Of a stretch of DNA of 64,000 bases, positions 55,995 through 64,000 are shown one piece after another. The notes under the pieces are model-generated. The model worked only from the letters and a program-made list of their open reading frames with translations, did no database searches and was not told where the DNA came from. Both the position numbers and the translations under genes were made by a program. This stretch comes from Pseudooceanicola aestuarii (GTDB taxonomy: Bacteria > Pseudomonadota > Alphaproteobacteria > Rhodobacterales > Rhodobacteraceae): NCBI RefSeq assembly GCF_010614805.1, contig NZ_JAAFZC010000001.1, positions 1,342,001 through 1,406,000 of the forward strand, in the 5' to 3' direction. The first letter of the stretch is position 1, and each line of letters begins with the position of its first letter.

Positions 55995-58280
55995 ATGACA
56001 GATCTGCCTTCAAAATCCGATATCCTGCAATGGATCTCCGACAACCCCACCCAGACGGCCAAGCGTGACATCGCCAAGGCCTTCGGGATCAAGGGCGCCG
56101 CGCGCATCGATCTGAAGCGCCTGCTGAAGGAGCTGGAGGACGAAGGCCACCTGGAAAAGCGCAAGAAGACCTACCGCGATCCGGATCGCCTGCCGCCCGT
56201 CAGCGTGTTGCAGGTGGCCGAACCCGGCCCCGATGGCGACCTGACCGCCCGGCCGCTGGAATGGGCGGGGGAGGGGCCGGAACCTGCCGTGCACATCATC
56301 GCCCGCAGTTCTGACCCGGCCCTGGGCGCGGGGGACCGTATCCTGGCCCGGTTGACCCTGATCGAGGGCGCGCATGCCTATGAGGCCCGCCTGATCCGCA
56401 AGATCGGACACAATCCGCAGCGCATCCTGGGCGTCTACCGCCAGGGGGCGGAGGGCGGGCGCATCATGCCCATCGACAAGGGGTCGGACCGCGAATGGCT
56501 GGTGCCCGACGGCGCCACCCACGGCGCCCGCGATGGCGAATTGGTCGAGGCCGAGCAGAGCGGCCCGAAATCCCGCATGGGCCTGCCCCGCGCCCGCATT
56601 GTGGCGCGGCTGGGCGATCCCTCGGCACCGCGCGCCGTATCGCTGATCGCCATTCACCAGCACGGCATTCCCGACGCCTTCCCCGATGATGTCGTCGCGG
56701 AGGCCGACGCGATGAAACCCGCCGGGCTGAAGGGGCGCGAGGATCTGCGCCATCTGCCGTTGGTCACCATCGACCCGGCCGATGCCCGCGACCATGACGA
56801 CGCCTGCTATGCCCAGGCCGACGACGACCCGAAAAATCCCGGCGGCCATGTGCTGTGGGTGGCGATCGCCGATGTGGCCCATTACGTGCGCCCCGGCACC
56901 GCGTTGGACCGGGAGGCCCGGCGGCGCGGCAATTCCACCTACTTCCCCGACCGCGTGGTGCCGATGCTGCCCGACCGGCTGTCGGGCGATCTGTGCTCCC
57001 TCCACGAGGGGGTGCCGCGCGCCTGTATCGCGCTGCGGATGCGGCTGGATGCGGATGGCAACAAGATCGATCATGCCTTCCACCGCGGCATCATGCGTTC
57101 TGCCGCCTCGCTGCATTACGAGGAGGTGCAGGCGGCCATGGACGGCGCGCCCAATGACCGCACCGCCCCGCTGATGGAAGAGGTTCTGGAGCCGCTCTAT
57201 GCCGCCTACGCCGCGTTGGTGCGCGCGCGCGAAGCTCGGCAGCCGCTGGATCTGGACCTGCCCGAACGCCGGATCGAATTGTCGGAGGAGGGCGAAGTCA
57301 CCTCGGTCCGGTTCAAGGATCGTCTCGATGCGCACCGCATGATCGAGGAATTCATGGTTCTCTCCAACGTCGCCACGGCGGAGACGCTGATCGCCAGGAA
57401 GGTGCCCTTGCTGTTCCGCGTGCATGAGGAGCCGCCGGTGGAAAAACTGGAAAGCCTGCGGGAAACGGCCCAGGCGTCGGGCTTTGCCCTGGCCAAGGGG
57501 CAGGTGGTGCTGACCCGCCATTTGAACCAGCTGCTGGATCAGGCTGCCGGCACCGATTTCGCGGAACTCATCAACATGTCCACCCTGCGCAGCATGACGC
57601 AGGCCTATTACGCCCCGGTGAATTTCGGCCACTTTGGCCTGGCGCTGAAGCATTATGCGCATTTCACCTCGCCGATCCGGCGCTATTCCGACCTGGTGGT
57701 GCATCGTGGGCTGGTCCGCGCCCATGGATGGGGGGAGGACGGGCTGACCCCGCAGGAGATCGAGACGCTGGATGCCACCGGTGCCCATATCTCCGAGACG
57801 GAGCGGCGGTCGATGACGGCGGAGCGTGACACTACGGATCGCTATCTCTCGGCCTATCTGGCAGAGCGGGTTGGCAGTGAATTCACGGGCAGGATCAGCG
57901 GTATTGCCCGGTTTGGCGCCTTTGTGCGGCTGGACGAGACGGGCGCCGACGGGTTGATCCCGATGCGGTCTCTGGGGGCGGAATATTTCCATTTCGACCG
58001 CGATGCCGGCACCCTGATGGGCAGTGAAACCGGGGTGGAAATCGCGCCCGGTCAACGCGTGCGTGTCAAGCTGGCAGCCGCCGTGCCCGTGACCGGCGGG
58101 CTGGAGCTGGAGCTGCTGGAGCTTGACGGCCAGCAGATGCCCGGCGGTACCGGCGGACGGGGCGGGCGCGGCGGACGAGGCGGCCCGCGCGGACGCGGCG
58201 ACAGTCCGCGCCGCAAATTGGTGAAGGCCAAACGCAAATCCGACAAGATCAAGCGCAAGGTGAAACGCCAGCGCCACTGA
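55995..58280 (+). CDS. rnr: Ribonuclease R
   Basis: RNB-family 3'-5' exoribonuclease, 761 residues. N-terminal helix-turn-helix (~5-60), cold-shock-type OB domains (~60-250), RNB catalytic domain with the Asp cluster DPADARDHDD at 260-269 and VLWVAIADVAHYVRPG, and a C-terminal S1 domain (~620-705, FTGRISGIARFGAFVRLDE). The last ~45 residues are a Gly/Arg-rich then Lys-rich tail, more RGG-like than usual. No strong ribosome site is seen before ATG 55995. Confidence 0.95.
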   Translation: MTDLPSKSDILQWISDNPTQTAKRDIAKAFGIKGAARIDLKRLLKELEDEGHLEKRKKTYRDPDRLPPVSVLQVAEPGPDGDLTARPLEWAGEGPEPAVHIIARSSDPALGAGDRILARLTLIEGAHAYEARLIRKIGHNPQRILGVYRQGAEGGRIMPIDKGSDREWLVPDGATHGARDGELVEAEQSGPKSRMGLPRARIVARLGDPSAPRAVSLIAIHQHGIPDAFPDDVVAEADAMKPAGLKGREDLRHLPLVTIDPADARDHDDACYAQADDDPKNPGGHVLWVAIADVAHYVRPGTALDREARRRGNSTYFPDRVVPMLPDRLSGDLCSLHEGVPRACIALRMRLDADGNKIDHAFHRGIMRSAASLHYEEVQAAMDGAPNDRTAPLMEEVLEPLYAAYAALVRAREARQPLDLDLPERRIELSEEGEVTSVRFKDRLDAHRMIEEFMVLSNVATAETLIARKVPLLFRVHEEPPVEKLESLRETAQASGFALAKGQVVLTRHLNQLLDQAAGTDFAELINMSTLRSMTQAYYAPVNFGHFGLALKHYAHFTSPIRRYSDLVVHRGLVRAHGWGEDGLTPQEIETLDATGAHISETERRSMTAERDTTDRYLSAYLAERVGSEFTGRISGIARFGAFVRLDETGADGLIPMRSLGAEYFHFDRDAGTLMGSETGVEIAPGQRVRVKLAAAVPVTGGLELELLELDGQQMPGGTGGRGGRGGRGGPRGRGDSPRRKLVKAKRKSDKIKRKVKRQRH

Positions 58281-58403
58281 GCGCCGCGCGGAATCCTGCG
58301 CGCCTGCCGCGGCGCTATCTTTCGAAATCGGCGCCAAGGCTATATGCTGTTGTCACAAGTCCGGCAAACGGGCAGCGAAAACAGAGCAGTCAGGGCGGTC
58401 ACC

Positions 58404-59999
58404 ATGACACGTATCCACGCGGGCCTTCCGGGTCTGGTCCTTCTTTGCGGGTTGCAACTGGCGGTGGCAGAGGCCGTGCGCGCCGATGCGCCCGGCCGGT
58501 CTCTGCGGCCCCAGGTCCGACCGGCCAGCATCACCTCCATGGCGACCCGCGTCGCGGCGGCGCGTCCGGTGGATGTGGCCCCGCCCACGCCCGGCGCCCC
58601 GGCCTCCGCCGATGCGGGGGAGGTGGCCCGCGCAGCGCTGCGGGCCATCGAAGTGACGCGCAATGCCAACCCCCGTGCGCCCGCCCTGCCGCGCGGCAAT
58701 GCCACCGACGAGTTGTCGAACGTGATCGCCGTGACCGCCCGCGAATCGGAGGCCCACGCCCCCGTCACCCTGGTGCGCCGCAGCCTGCGCCCCCGTCTGC
58801 GCCCCGCCAACCTGGCGGAGGCCCCACGCCGCGCCGCCGCCGCCGCCGCCCCTGCGCCACAGGCCGTGCCTGCCGCGCTGCAAGCCGATTTCAACCGCTG
58901 GATCGCCGGGTTCCGGGGGCGCGCGCTTTCGGCGGGGGTCTCCGGCGCGGTGTTCGACCGGGCCTTTGCCGGCGTCGAATACCTGCCGCAGGTCGTGAAA
59001 CGCGACGGCAACCAATCGGAATTCACCACCTCCACCGGCGATTACCTGTCGCGCGCGGTGTCCGACAGCCGCGTCCGCAACGGCCGTGCCGCCGCCGCCG
59101 AACAGGCCGGCCGCCTGAATGCGATTGCCGCGCGCTACGACGTGCCCGGCCATTACGTGGCCGCCGTCTGGGGCATGGAAAGCAATTACGGCGCCAACCG
59201 GGGCAACACTCCGCTGATCTCCGCGCTGGCGACGCTGGCCCATGACGGCCGGCGCGGTGCCTTCTTCGAGAAGCAGCTGATCGCGGCGCTGAAGATCCTG
59301 CAAAATGGCGATGTCCGGCCCGAGGACATGACCGGCAGCTGGGCCGGGGCCATGGGCCACACGCAATTCATCCCGACCTCCTACGCGGCCTATGCCGTCG
59401 ATTTCACCGGCGATGGCCGCCGGGACATCTGGTCCGACGATCCGACCGATGCGCTGGCCTCTACCGCCGCATACCTGGCCAAGGCCGGCTGGATCCCCAA
59501 CATGCCCTGGGGGGTGGAGGTCATCGTGCCGCGCGATTTCAACTTTGCGCTGGCGCATGGACCCAAGAAGATGCCGTCGGAATGGGAACGGCTGGGCCTG
59601 CGCGCCGCCGATGGCGGGCGGCTGCGCGATCACGGATCGGCAAAACTGCTGTTGCCCTCCGGAGCGCAGGGCGTGGCCTTTCTGACCTTCCGCAACTTCG
59701 ACGTGATCAAGCGGTACAACAATTCCGATGCCTATGCGCTGGGTGTCGGTCACCTGGGGGACCGCATCGCCGGGGCTGGCCCGTTGAAAGGCTCATGGCC
59801 GGAAGGCGACCACCGCCTGAAACGGGCGGAGCGGGAGGAGGTCCAGCGCCTGCTGGCCCGGCGCGGGTTCGATCCCGGTGGGGTGGACGGTCGGCTGGGG
59901 CCGAATTCCATCCGCGCCATCCGCGCCTTTCAATCCAGCGCCGGGCTGGTGCCGGATGGCCACCCGTCCGTGCCCCTGTTGCAGGCGCTGCGGCGCTAG
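58404..59999 (+). CDS. Lytic murein transglycosylase with peptidoglycan-binding domain (MltB-like)
   Basis: 531 residues. Signal peptide region MTRIHAGLPGLVLLCGLQLA; a low-complexity Ala/Arg/Pro segment to about residue 155; SLT_2-type catalytic domain (~160-450) with catalytic Glu259 in VWGMESNYGANRG and GAMGHTQFIPTSYAAYAVD; C-terminal PG_binding_1 domain (~465-530, LLARRGFDPGGVDGRLGPNS). It cleaves murein glycan strands in the periplasm. ATG 58404 opens the signal peptide; an upstream in-frame ATG at 58344 is less plausible. Confidence 0.9.
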   Translation: MTRIHAGLPGLVLLCGLQLAVAEAVRADAPGRSLRPQVRPASITSMATRVAAARPVDVAPPTPGAPASADAGEVARAALRAIEVTRNANPRAPALPRGNATDELSNVIAVTARESEAHAPVTLVRRSLRPRLRPANLAEAPRRAAAAAAPAPQAVPAALQADFNRWIAGFRGRALSAGVSGAVFDRAFAGVEYLPQVVKRDGNQSEFTTSTGDYLSRAVSDSRVRNGRAAAAEQAGRLNAIAARYDVPGHYVAAVWGMESNYGANRGNTPLISALATLAHDGRRGAFFEKQLIAALKILQNGDVRPEDMTGSWAGAMGHTQFIPTSYAAYAVDFTGDGRRDIWSDDPTDALASTAAYLAKAGWIPNMPWGVEVIVPRDFNFALAHGPKKMPSEWERLGLRAADGGRLRDHGSAKLLLPSGAQGVAFLTFRNFDVIKRYNNSDAYALGVGHLGDRIAGAGPLKGSWPEGDHRLKRAEREEVQRLLARRGFDPGGVDGRLGPNSIRAIRAFQSSAGLVPDGHPSVPLLQALRR

Positions 60000-60049
60000 G
60001 CTGCCTGGCGGTCTCGTGCCCGGACCTGCACCGCAGGATGGGCAGGCGG

Positions 60050-60069
60050 AAGGCGCCACGGGGTGCCTT
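60050..60069 (-). terminator. Stem-loop at the end of the FAD oxidase gene
   Basis: AAGGCGCC (60050-60057) pairs with GGTGCCTT (60062-60069) with one G-T wobble, overlapping the stop codon of the minus-strand FAD oxidase gene. It sits between two convergent genes. The U-tract is poor. Confidence 0.4.
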
Positions 60070-61477
60070 AGGCGGGGGGAATCAGCTTGCCTGGGTTCAT
60101 GATGCCCGCCGGGTCCAGCGCGGCCTTGATCGCGCGCATGGCGGCCAGCGCGGCGGGATCCTTGCGCCGGGTCATGGCGCCCAGTTTGACCGTGCCGATG
60201 CCATGTTCGGCCGAGAAGGTGCCGCCCAGGTCCAGCGCGATCCCCTCGATCTCCTCCATCACATGTTCCTTGTGCACGGGATCGGCGTCACGCGGGAAAA
60301 TCGTGTAATGCACGTTGCCGTCCCCCAGATGCGCCACCACCGATGTCGTCGCAGCGGGATCGAGCTGTGCCAGACGCGCATCCGCCCGGCGCAGGAATTC
60401 CGCCACCCGGTCCAGCGGCACGGCCACGTCCAGGGTAATCCGCAGCTTGTGCTGACCCGCGATTTCGGCGGCGGCCTCCCGTCGGGCCCACATCTCCCGG
60501 CGCTGTGCCTCGGAACTGGCGATCACCGCGTCGGAGATCCGGCCATCCTCCAGCATCCGGCCCAGCACCTCCTCCAGCCGGGACTGCACCGGGATGCGGC
60601 CATCGGGGCCGGGGGTGCAATCGCGCGGAGCCAGAGCGCCGACCTCCACCAGGATGTTCACCGGCCAGGTCCGGTCGAAGGGCGCGCGGTGGCCGGGGGG
60701 CAGGGCGGTGTGGGCCTGCACATAGGTGCCGGGCATGTATTCGCAAGCCTCCACGCTGCCGCCCGTCTCTGCCTGTAGCGTGTTCAGCAGCGCCAGCGCA
60801 TCGTCCAGATCGTCCATGGCGACCATGGCGGTAGCATAGGCGCCGGGCTTCGGGAACAGCTTGACATGGGCGGCGGTGATCACGCCCAGCGTACCCTCCG
60901 CCCCGATCAGCAGGTGCCGCAGGTCATAGCCGGAATTGTCCTTGTGCAGCGGGGACATCAGATTCATCACCGCGCCCGAGGGCAGGACCGCCTCGATCCC
61001 CAGCACCAGGTCGCGGGTATTGCCGTAGCGCAGCACGTTGGACCCGCCCGCATTGGTGCCAAGCGCCCCGCCGACCATCGCCGATCCGCGCGCCCCGAAA
61101 GTCAGGGGAAAGACCAGGTCGTGATCCTCGACCGCGCTGTGCAGATTGGCCAGGATCACCCCGGCCTCCACTACGGCAGAGCGCCCCTCCGCCCGGATTT
61201 CGCGAATGCGGTTCATCCGTTCCACCGACAGGATCAGCGCGCCCTCTCCGTGGCCCGCGCGGGTCAGCCCGGTGCGCCCGGCGACGGGGATCAACGCCGT
61301 TCCGGTCGCGCCCGCCAGCCGCACGATGGCCGCCACTTCTTCGGTGGAGGCGGGGCGCACAACGGCCAGCGGCACGGTCGCATGGGCCGGATCGCCCCAG
61401 CCATGGCCATAGGGCGCGGCATCCGCCCCGGTCAGAACATGCTCTGCCCCGACGATCGCCTGCAAGTCTTCCAGCAT
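60068..61477 (-). CDS. FAD-linked 2-hydroxyacid oxidase/dehydrogenase (GlcD-like)
   Basis: 469-residue flavoprotein of the VAO/PCMH type, oxidising a 2-hydroxy acid such as D-lactate or glycolate. FAD-binding N-terminal domain (VVRPASTEEVAAIVRLAG, PVAGRTGLTRAG, GSAMVGGALGTNAGGSNVLRYG) and FAD-oxidase C-terminal domain with SVVAHLGDGNVHYTIFP and FSAEHGIGTVKLGAM. GGAGAGGGAG supports ATG 61477. D-2-hydroxyglutarate or D-lactate are alternative substrates. No GlcE/GlcF partner is adjacent, so a stand-alone dehydrogenase is likely. Confidence 0.86.
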   Translation of the reverse strand: MLEDLQAIVGAEHVLTGADAAPYGHGWGDPAHATVPLAVVRPASTEEVAAIVRLAGATGTALIPVAGRTGLTRAGHGEGALILSVERMNRIREIRAEGRSAVVEAGVILANLHSAVEDHDLVFPLTFGARGSAMVGGALGTNAGGSNVLRYGNTRDLVLGIEAVLPSGAVMNLMSPLHKDNSGYDLRHLLIGAEGTLGVITAAHVKLFPKPGAYATAMVAMDDLDDALALLNTLQAETGGSVEACEYMPGTYVQAHTALPPGHRAPFDRTWPVNILVEVGALAPRDCTPGPDGRIPVQSRLEEVLGRMLEDGRISDAVIASSEAQRREMWARREAAAEIAGQHKLRITLDVAVPLDRVAEFLRRADARLAQLDPAATTSVVAHLGDGNVHYTIFPRDADPVHKEHVMEEIEGIALDLGGTFSAEHGIGTVKLGAMTRRKDPAALAAMRAIKAALDPAGIMNPGKLIPPA

Positions 61478-61573
61478 CCGCGCTCCCTCTCCGTTTCGGT
61501 CCCGGCGCGCGATCATGGGCAAGTGCCGTCGGAACGGCAAGCGGCGGGCCGGCGAAAACCCGGCTTTTTCCGC

Positions 61574-61601
61574 TTGACCTCCATCGGAGCCTGCCCTAAC
61601 T
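61574..61601 (+). promoter_or_regulatory. Promoter of tRNA-Met
   Basis: TTGACC (61574-61579) and CTAACT (61596-61601) are separated by 16 bases and end 13 bases before the mature tRNA 5' end. It is the clearest sigma-70-type pair in the window. Confidence 0.6.
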
Positions 61602-61614
61602 AGCGCCACGGTTT

Positions 61615-61691
61615 GGCGGAGTAGCTCAGTTGGTTAGAGCAGCGGAATCATAATCCGCGTGTCGGGGGTTCAAGTCCCTCCTCCGCTACCA
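61615..61691 (+). tRNA. tRNA-Met (CAT), elongator type
   Basis: 77 nt including encoded CCA. Acceptor GGCGGAG pairs with CTCCGCT (one G-T at position 1-72), D-arm GCTCAGTTGGTTAGAGC, anticodon stem GCGGA/TCCGC with loop ATCATAA (CAT at 61649-61651), T-arm GGGGGTTCAAGTCCCTC. It lacks the initiator features (unpaired 1-72, three GC pairs in the anticodon stem), so it is elongator Met rather than fMet. A lysidine-modified Ile tRNA is less likely from the acceptor sequence. Confidence 0.95.
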
Positions 61692-61770
61692 CCACACCCC
61701 CATATTCTCAGAGTACGACACGTGGGCGCGCCTGTGCGCGCTGATGGTTATGTGCCTCTCCGGGCGGAGG

Positions 61771-62415
61771 TCAGGCACAGGCGACGGCCCGGGCCATGAA
61801 GGCAGAGGCGACAACGCCGTCGATCAGCACCGATCCTGTCCGCGTCGACAGCCGCTGGCGCAGGCGGGACATGCCGGCGCAACCAAGAACGACGGCACCG
61901 GCCCCCCTGGACCGCGCCGTGGCAATGGTAATCGCAAGCCGGTCTTCGACGGCTTGTCCGCCTTGCTCGACCTCCAGCACCGGCAGCCCGGAGGCAAAGA
62001 CCCCGAAACAGGCCTGTCGATGGCCATAGGCGTCCACGTTCGCCGCGATCACCGGCACGGAGATGTCGAGGGTCGTGACGATACCGAAGCGGTCGCTGTG
62101 CAGCGTCGCCAGCGACATGGCGGCCTGTCCGATGCCGATCACCGGGCAATGTGCCGCGGCCCGCATCCGGGCCAGACCGGTGTCGTCGAAACACCCGATG
62201 ACAATCGCGTCCACACCCGTGGCCCGCGCCTTCGGAAGGAGGGACAGCATTCCCTTGATCGCGGCGGCGCCATCTTCCGGGCCCTGAATCGCGGGCGGGC
62301 CAAGGTGATTGGTCCAGCCCAGCACGTCGGCGTCCGGCGCGGTGTCTCGGGCGACCGCCACCATGCTGTCGGTCATGGCCTCGGTGGAATTCGGGTTGAG
62401 GTAGAGCAGGCGCAT
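61771..62415 (-). CDS. Aspartate/glutamate/hydantoin racemase family protein
   Basis: 214 residues. Cofactor-independent racemase of the Asp/Glu/hydantoin superfamily: N-terminal LLYLNPNSTEAMT; catalytic cysteine pair Cys75 (IGCFDDTG) and Cys179 (LGCAGMSRL). The N-terminal NPNST motif is closest to hydantoin/allantoin-type racemases. ATG 62415 lies two bases from the deaminase stop, so the two are coupled. It is the last gene of an importer operon. Confidence 0.86.
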   Translation of the reverse strand: MRLLYLNPNSTEAMTDSMVAVARDTAPDADVLGWTNHLGPPAIQGPEDGAAAIKGMLSLLPKARATGVDAIVIGCFDDTGLARMRAAAHCPVIGIGQAAMSLATLHSDRFGIVTTLDISVPVIAANVDAYGHRQACFGVFASGLPVLEVEQGGQAVEDRLAITIATARSRGAGAVVLGCAGMSRLRQRLSTRTGSVLIDGVVASAFMARAVACA

Positions 62416-62417
62416 GC

Positions 62418-62915
62418 TCAGACCTGCGACCGTGCGTGTCTGGCCCAATCCCGAAGGATCTTCGCGGCTTCCGCGTCCAGATGCTGTTCGGAGGGCATGG
62501 CGCGCTCCCCGACTGCGCGCCCGCATTCATGGGTCAGACGATCGACATCCACGGGAAAACGCGCGGCTTCGGGCAGATCGGCGATGGCCTCACCGGCCTG
62601 CGCCATGTCGGCGGCGTAATAAAGCGCGGTGATCCCGGCGATGTTCATCGCCGCCACGCACAGGGCACAGGGTTCGCAGCTGGAATACAGCTGACAGCCG
62701 CGCAGATCGACGGTTTCAAGGTTGCGGCAGGCATCGCGGATCGCTTCGGTTTCGCCATGCGAGGTGGGATCGTGGTGCATGACCGAGCGGTTGATGCCCT
62801 CGCCGACGATCTTGCCGTCCTTTACGATGACCGCGCCGAACGGCTCCGTTCCGGGGGTGTCGAGCGCCTGGGCCGAAATCGCGATGGCGCGGCGCAGGAA
62901 GGTCTCATCGTACAT
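62418..62915 (-). CDS. Nucleoside/guanine deaminase-type zinc deaminase
   Basis: 165-residue CDA-fold deaminase. The zinc/proton-shuttle motif is HGE at 53-55 (SHGETEAIRDA) and the two zinc Cys are Cys83 and Cys86 in EPCALC. It resembles guanine deaminase (GuaD) and other small base deaminases rather than TadA, which has a longer HAE context; the substrate is unknown. AAGGAA precedes ATG 62915. It overlaps the ATPase gene by 11 bases and is followed directly by the racemase. Confidence 0.86.
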   Translation of the reverse strand: MYDETFLRRAIAISAQALDTPGTEPFGAVIVKDGKIVGEGINRSVMHHDPTSHGETEAIRDACRNLETVDLRGCQLYSSCEPCALCVAAMNIAGITALYYAADMAQAGEAIADLPEAARFPVDVDRLTHECGRAVGERAMPSEQHLDAEAAKILRDWARHARSQV

Positions 62916-63879
62916 CGGGGGTTCCTTCTTCGGCCGCGAAACAGGCAACGCGACGGTTGTGGACATCGGGACTGCGCTGCGGGCGTTCTGATTTGCAGCG
63001 GTCGAACGCCAGCGGGCAGCGCGGGTGAAAGCTGCACCCCGAAGGGGGCGACACCGGGGAGGGGACTTCGCCCCCCATCGGGCTGCGGTCGCGGCGCGGG
63101 GCCTCAAGGTCGGGGATCGTGTCAAGCAGCAGGCGGGTATAGGGATGCAGTGGGTTGACGAACAAGTCGGCGGTTGGCTGGATCTCGACGATACGGCCCA
63201 GATACATCACCGCGATCACGTCGGCCATGTGGCGCACCACACTCAGGTCGTGGCTGATGAAAAGATAGGTCAGGCCCATCTCCTTTTGCAGCCGTTTCAT
63301 CAGGTTCAGCACCTGCGCCTGAACAGAGACATCGAGGGCGGAGGTCGGCTCGTCACAGACCAGGAATTCCGGCTCGCCGGCCAGGGCGCGGGCGATGGAG
63401 ATGCGCTGCCGCTGGCCGCCCGAGAATTCGTGCGGGAATTTCAGCCCGTCGGCGGGGGCCAGCCCCACGGTGCGCAACAATTCATCCACACGGGCCGAAA
63501 CCTCGGCCTCGGGGGTGTCGGGTTTCAGCGTGCGCAGCGGCTCGGCGATGATCCGGGCGACGCGCCAGCGCGGGTTCAGGCTGGCAAACGGATCCTGGAA
63601 GATCATCTGGAGCCGATCCCTGTCACCGTTGAAAGTGATCTTCCCCCCCGAAGGGGCGTGAAGCCCGGTCACCAGCTTGGCGATGGTGCTCTTGCCGCAG
63701 CCAGATTCGCCAACCAGCGCAAGGGTCTGGCCGCGCTGGATGACGAAATCGACGCCGTCGACGGCGCGCAGGGTCTTGCGCGGCTTGCGCTCGATCAGGC
63801 GGTTGAGCCAGGGGGCGGAGACGTCGAAGCGGCGTTCCAGCGCGTCGACCTCAAGGATGGCGTTGGTGCGGAGGGTCAT
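62905..63879 (-). CDS. ABC transporter ATP-binding protein, DppF/OppF type
   Basis: 324 residues; second ATPase subunit of a peptide/opine-type importer. Walker [11 protein letters not shown]-loop QDPFASLNPRWRV, signature [15 protein letters not shown], Walker B FLVCDEPTSALD, H-loop [11 protein letters not shown], and the C-terminal oligopeptide-transporter extension with CSFHPRCPLAFDRC. Its ATG overlaps the stop of the upstream ATPase (ATGA at 63876-63879). Rest of the importer lies beyond the right edge. Confidence 0.93.
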   Translation of the reverse strand: MTLRTNAILEVDALERRFDVSAPWLNRLIERKPRKTLRAVDGVDFVIQRGQTLALVGESGCGKSTIAKLVTGLHAPSGGKITFNGDRDRLQMIFQDPFASLNPRWRVARIIAEPLRTLKPDTPEAEVSARVDELLRTVGLAPADGLKFPHEFSGGQRQRISIARALAGEPEFLVCDEPTSALDVSVQAQVLNLMKRLQKEMGLTYLFISHDLSVVRHMADVIAVMYLGRIVEIQPTADLFVNPLHPYTRLLLDTIPDLEAPRRDRSPMGGEVPSPVSPPSGCSFHPRCPLAFDRCKSERPQRSPDVHNRRVACFAAEEGTPDVR

Positions 63880-64000
63880 GCAGCTTCTCCCTGGTCTACG
63901 GTGCCGGTCTGCGCCAGCCAGCAGGCGGCGCCGGAGGCCTCGCCGCTGGCGATGCGCGGCACCTCGGCGCGGCAGCGCGGCCCGGCATGGGCGCAGCGCG
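63876..64000 (-). CDS. ABC transporter ATP-binding protein, DppD/OppD type, C-terminal end (partial)
   Basis: The last 41 codons, read from the right edge. The tail ...RCAHAGPRCRAEVPRI...ACWLAQTG matches the Cys-rich C-terminal extension of oligopeptide/dipeptide ATPases, in which a pair of cysteines precedes a basic segment and an ACWL-like end. The stop overlaps the start of the DppF-type gene by four bases. The rest of the gene is outside the window. Confidence 0.8.
   Translation of the reverse strand, partial: RCAHAGPRCRAEVPRIASGEASGAACWLAQTGTVDQGEAA

Noticed and set aside
61615..61691. Could the CAT tRNA be initiator tRNA-fMet or lysidine-type tRNA-Ile2
   Set aside because: Position 1 pairs with 72 and the anticodon stem lacks three consecutive GC pairs at the loop, so it is not fMet. 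The acceptor and D-arm resemble elongator Met.

Overview
The window is a 64 kb chromosomal stretch from a high-GC alphaproteobacterium, most probably a member of the Rhodobacterales (Roseobacter group). This rests on GC-rich, strongly third-position-biased coding; family markers typical of that group (DUF2794, DUF3035, DUF1674/SDHAF4, HspQ, DUF721/DciA); and familiar neighbourhoods such as mutY / DUF721 / dsbA-like, an aminotransferase - ftsK - lolA, and rsmB - heparinase-like - purH - lspA. I do not name a genus. No insertion sequence, integrase, phage gene, CRISPR array or origin is recognisable. Both ends cut through ABC-transporter operons.

Layout. 1-7.2 kb: end of a solute-binding protein gene, two permeases and a double ATPase of a peptide/opine-type ABC importer, followed by an aldehyde dehydrogenase, a short-chain dehydrogenase and an MFS carrier, which looks like an uptake-plus-oxidation operon. 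7.3-13.8 kb: asd, a secreted DUF4139 protein, beta-carbonic anhydrase, and an M17 aminopeptidase coupled to an NlpC/P60 hydrolase. 13.8-21.4 kb: DUF2794, a 3-oxoadipyl-CoA-type thiolase, an alkane-hydroxylase-like enzyme behind mutY, DUF721, a DsbA-like thioredoxin, a CaiB/BaiF CoA-transferase and a UbiH-type hydroxylase. 21.5-30.6 kb: DapC-like aminotransferase, ftsK, lolA, a lytic transglycosylase lipoprotein, an AEC transporter, hspQ and a gamma-glutamyltransferase. 30.8-38.4 kb: an RsbW/RsbV-like pair, msrC-like fRMsr, an RluA-type synthase, a kinase-like fusion protein, a glycosyltransferase, a 1-Cys peroxiredoxin, an aldehyde dehydrogenase and an unknown membrane protein.

38.7-47 kb is the classic rbfA - truB - rpsO - pnp translation/RNA-decay group on the minus strand, here interspersed with a phosphodiester-glycosidase-like protein, DUF1643, an RTX calcium-binding protein, a 589-base non-coding stretch and a fatty-acid-hydroxylase-type membrane enzyme. 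47-60 kb: dapB, DUF1674, rsmB, a heparinase II/III-like protein, purH, lspA, a DUF3035 lipoprotein, dapE, rnr and a lytic transglycosylase. 60-64 kb: a GlcD-type FAD oxidase, elongator tRNA-Met(CAT), and a minus-strand operon of two OppD/OppF-type ATPases, a nucleoside/guanine-type deaminase and an Asp/Glu/hydantoin-type racemase.

Working together: four lysine/diaminopimelate genes (asd, dapC-like, dapB, dapE) and several envelope genes (ftsK, lolA, two lytic transglycosylases, NlpC/P60, lspA, DUF3035) give the window a cell-wall flavour. The translation genes (rpsO, rbfA, truB, rsmB, rluA, pnp, rnr) give it an RNA-maturation flavour. The most unusual single gene is at 33006-34034: a kinase-like N-terminus joined to what looks like the C-terminal lid domain of an acyl-CoA synthetase that has lost its lysine. 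I found no clear, complete, previously undescribed system. The best leads are that fusion, the RTX/non-coding insertion inside the rpsO-truB group, and the deaminase-racemase transporter operon beside the tRNA.
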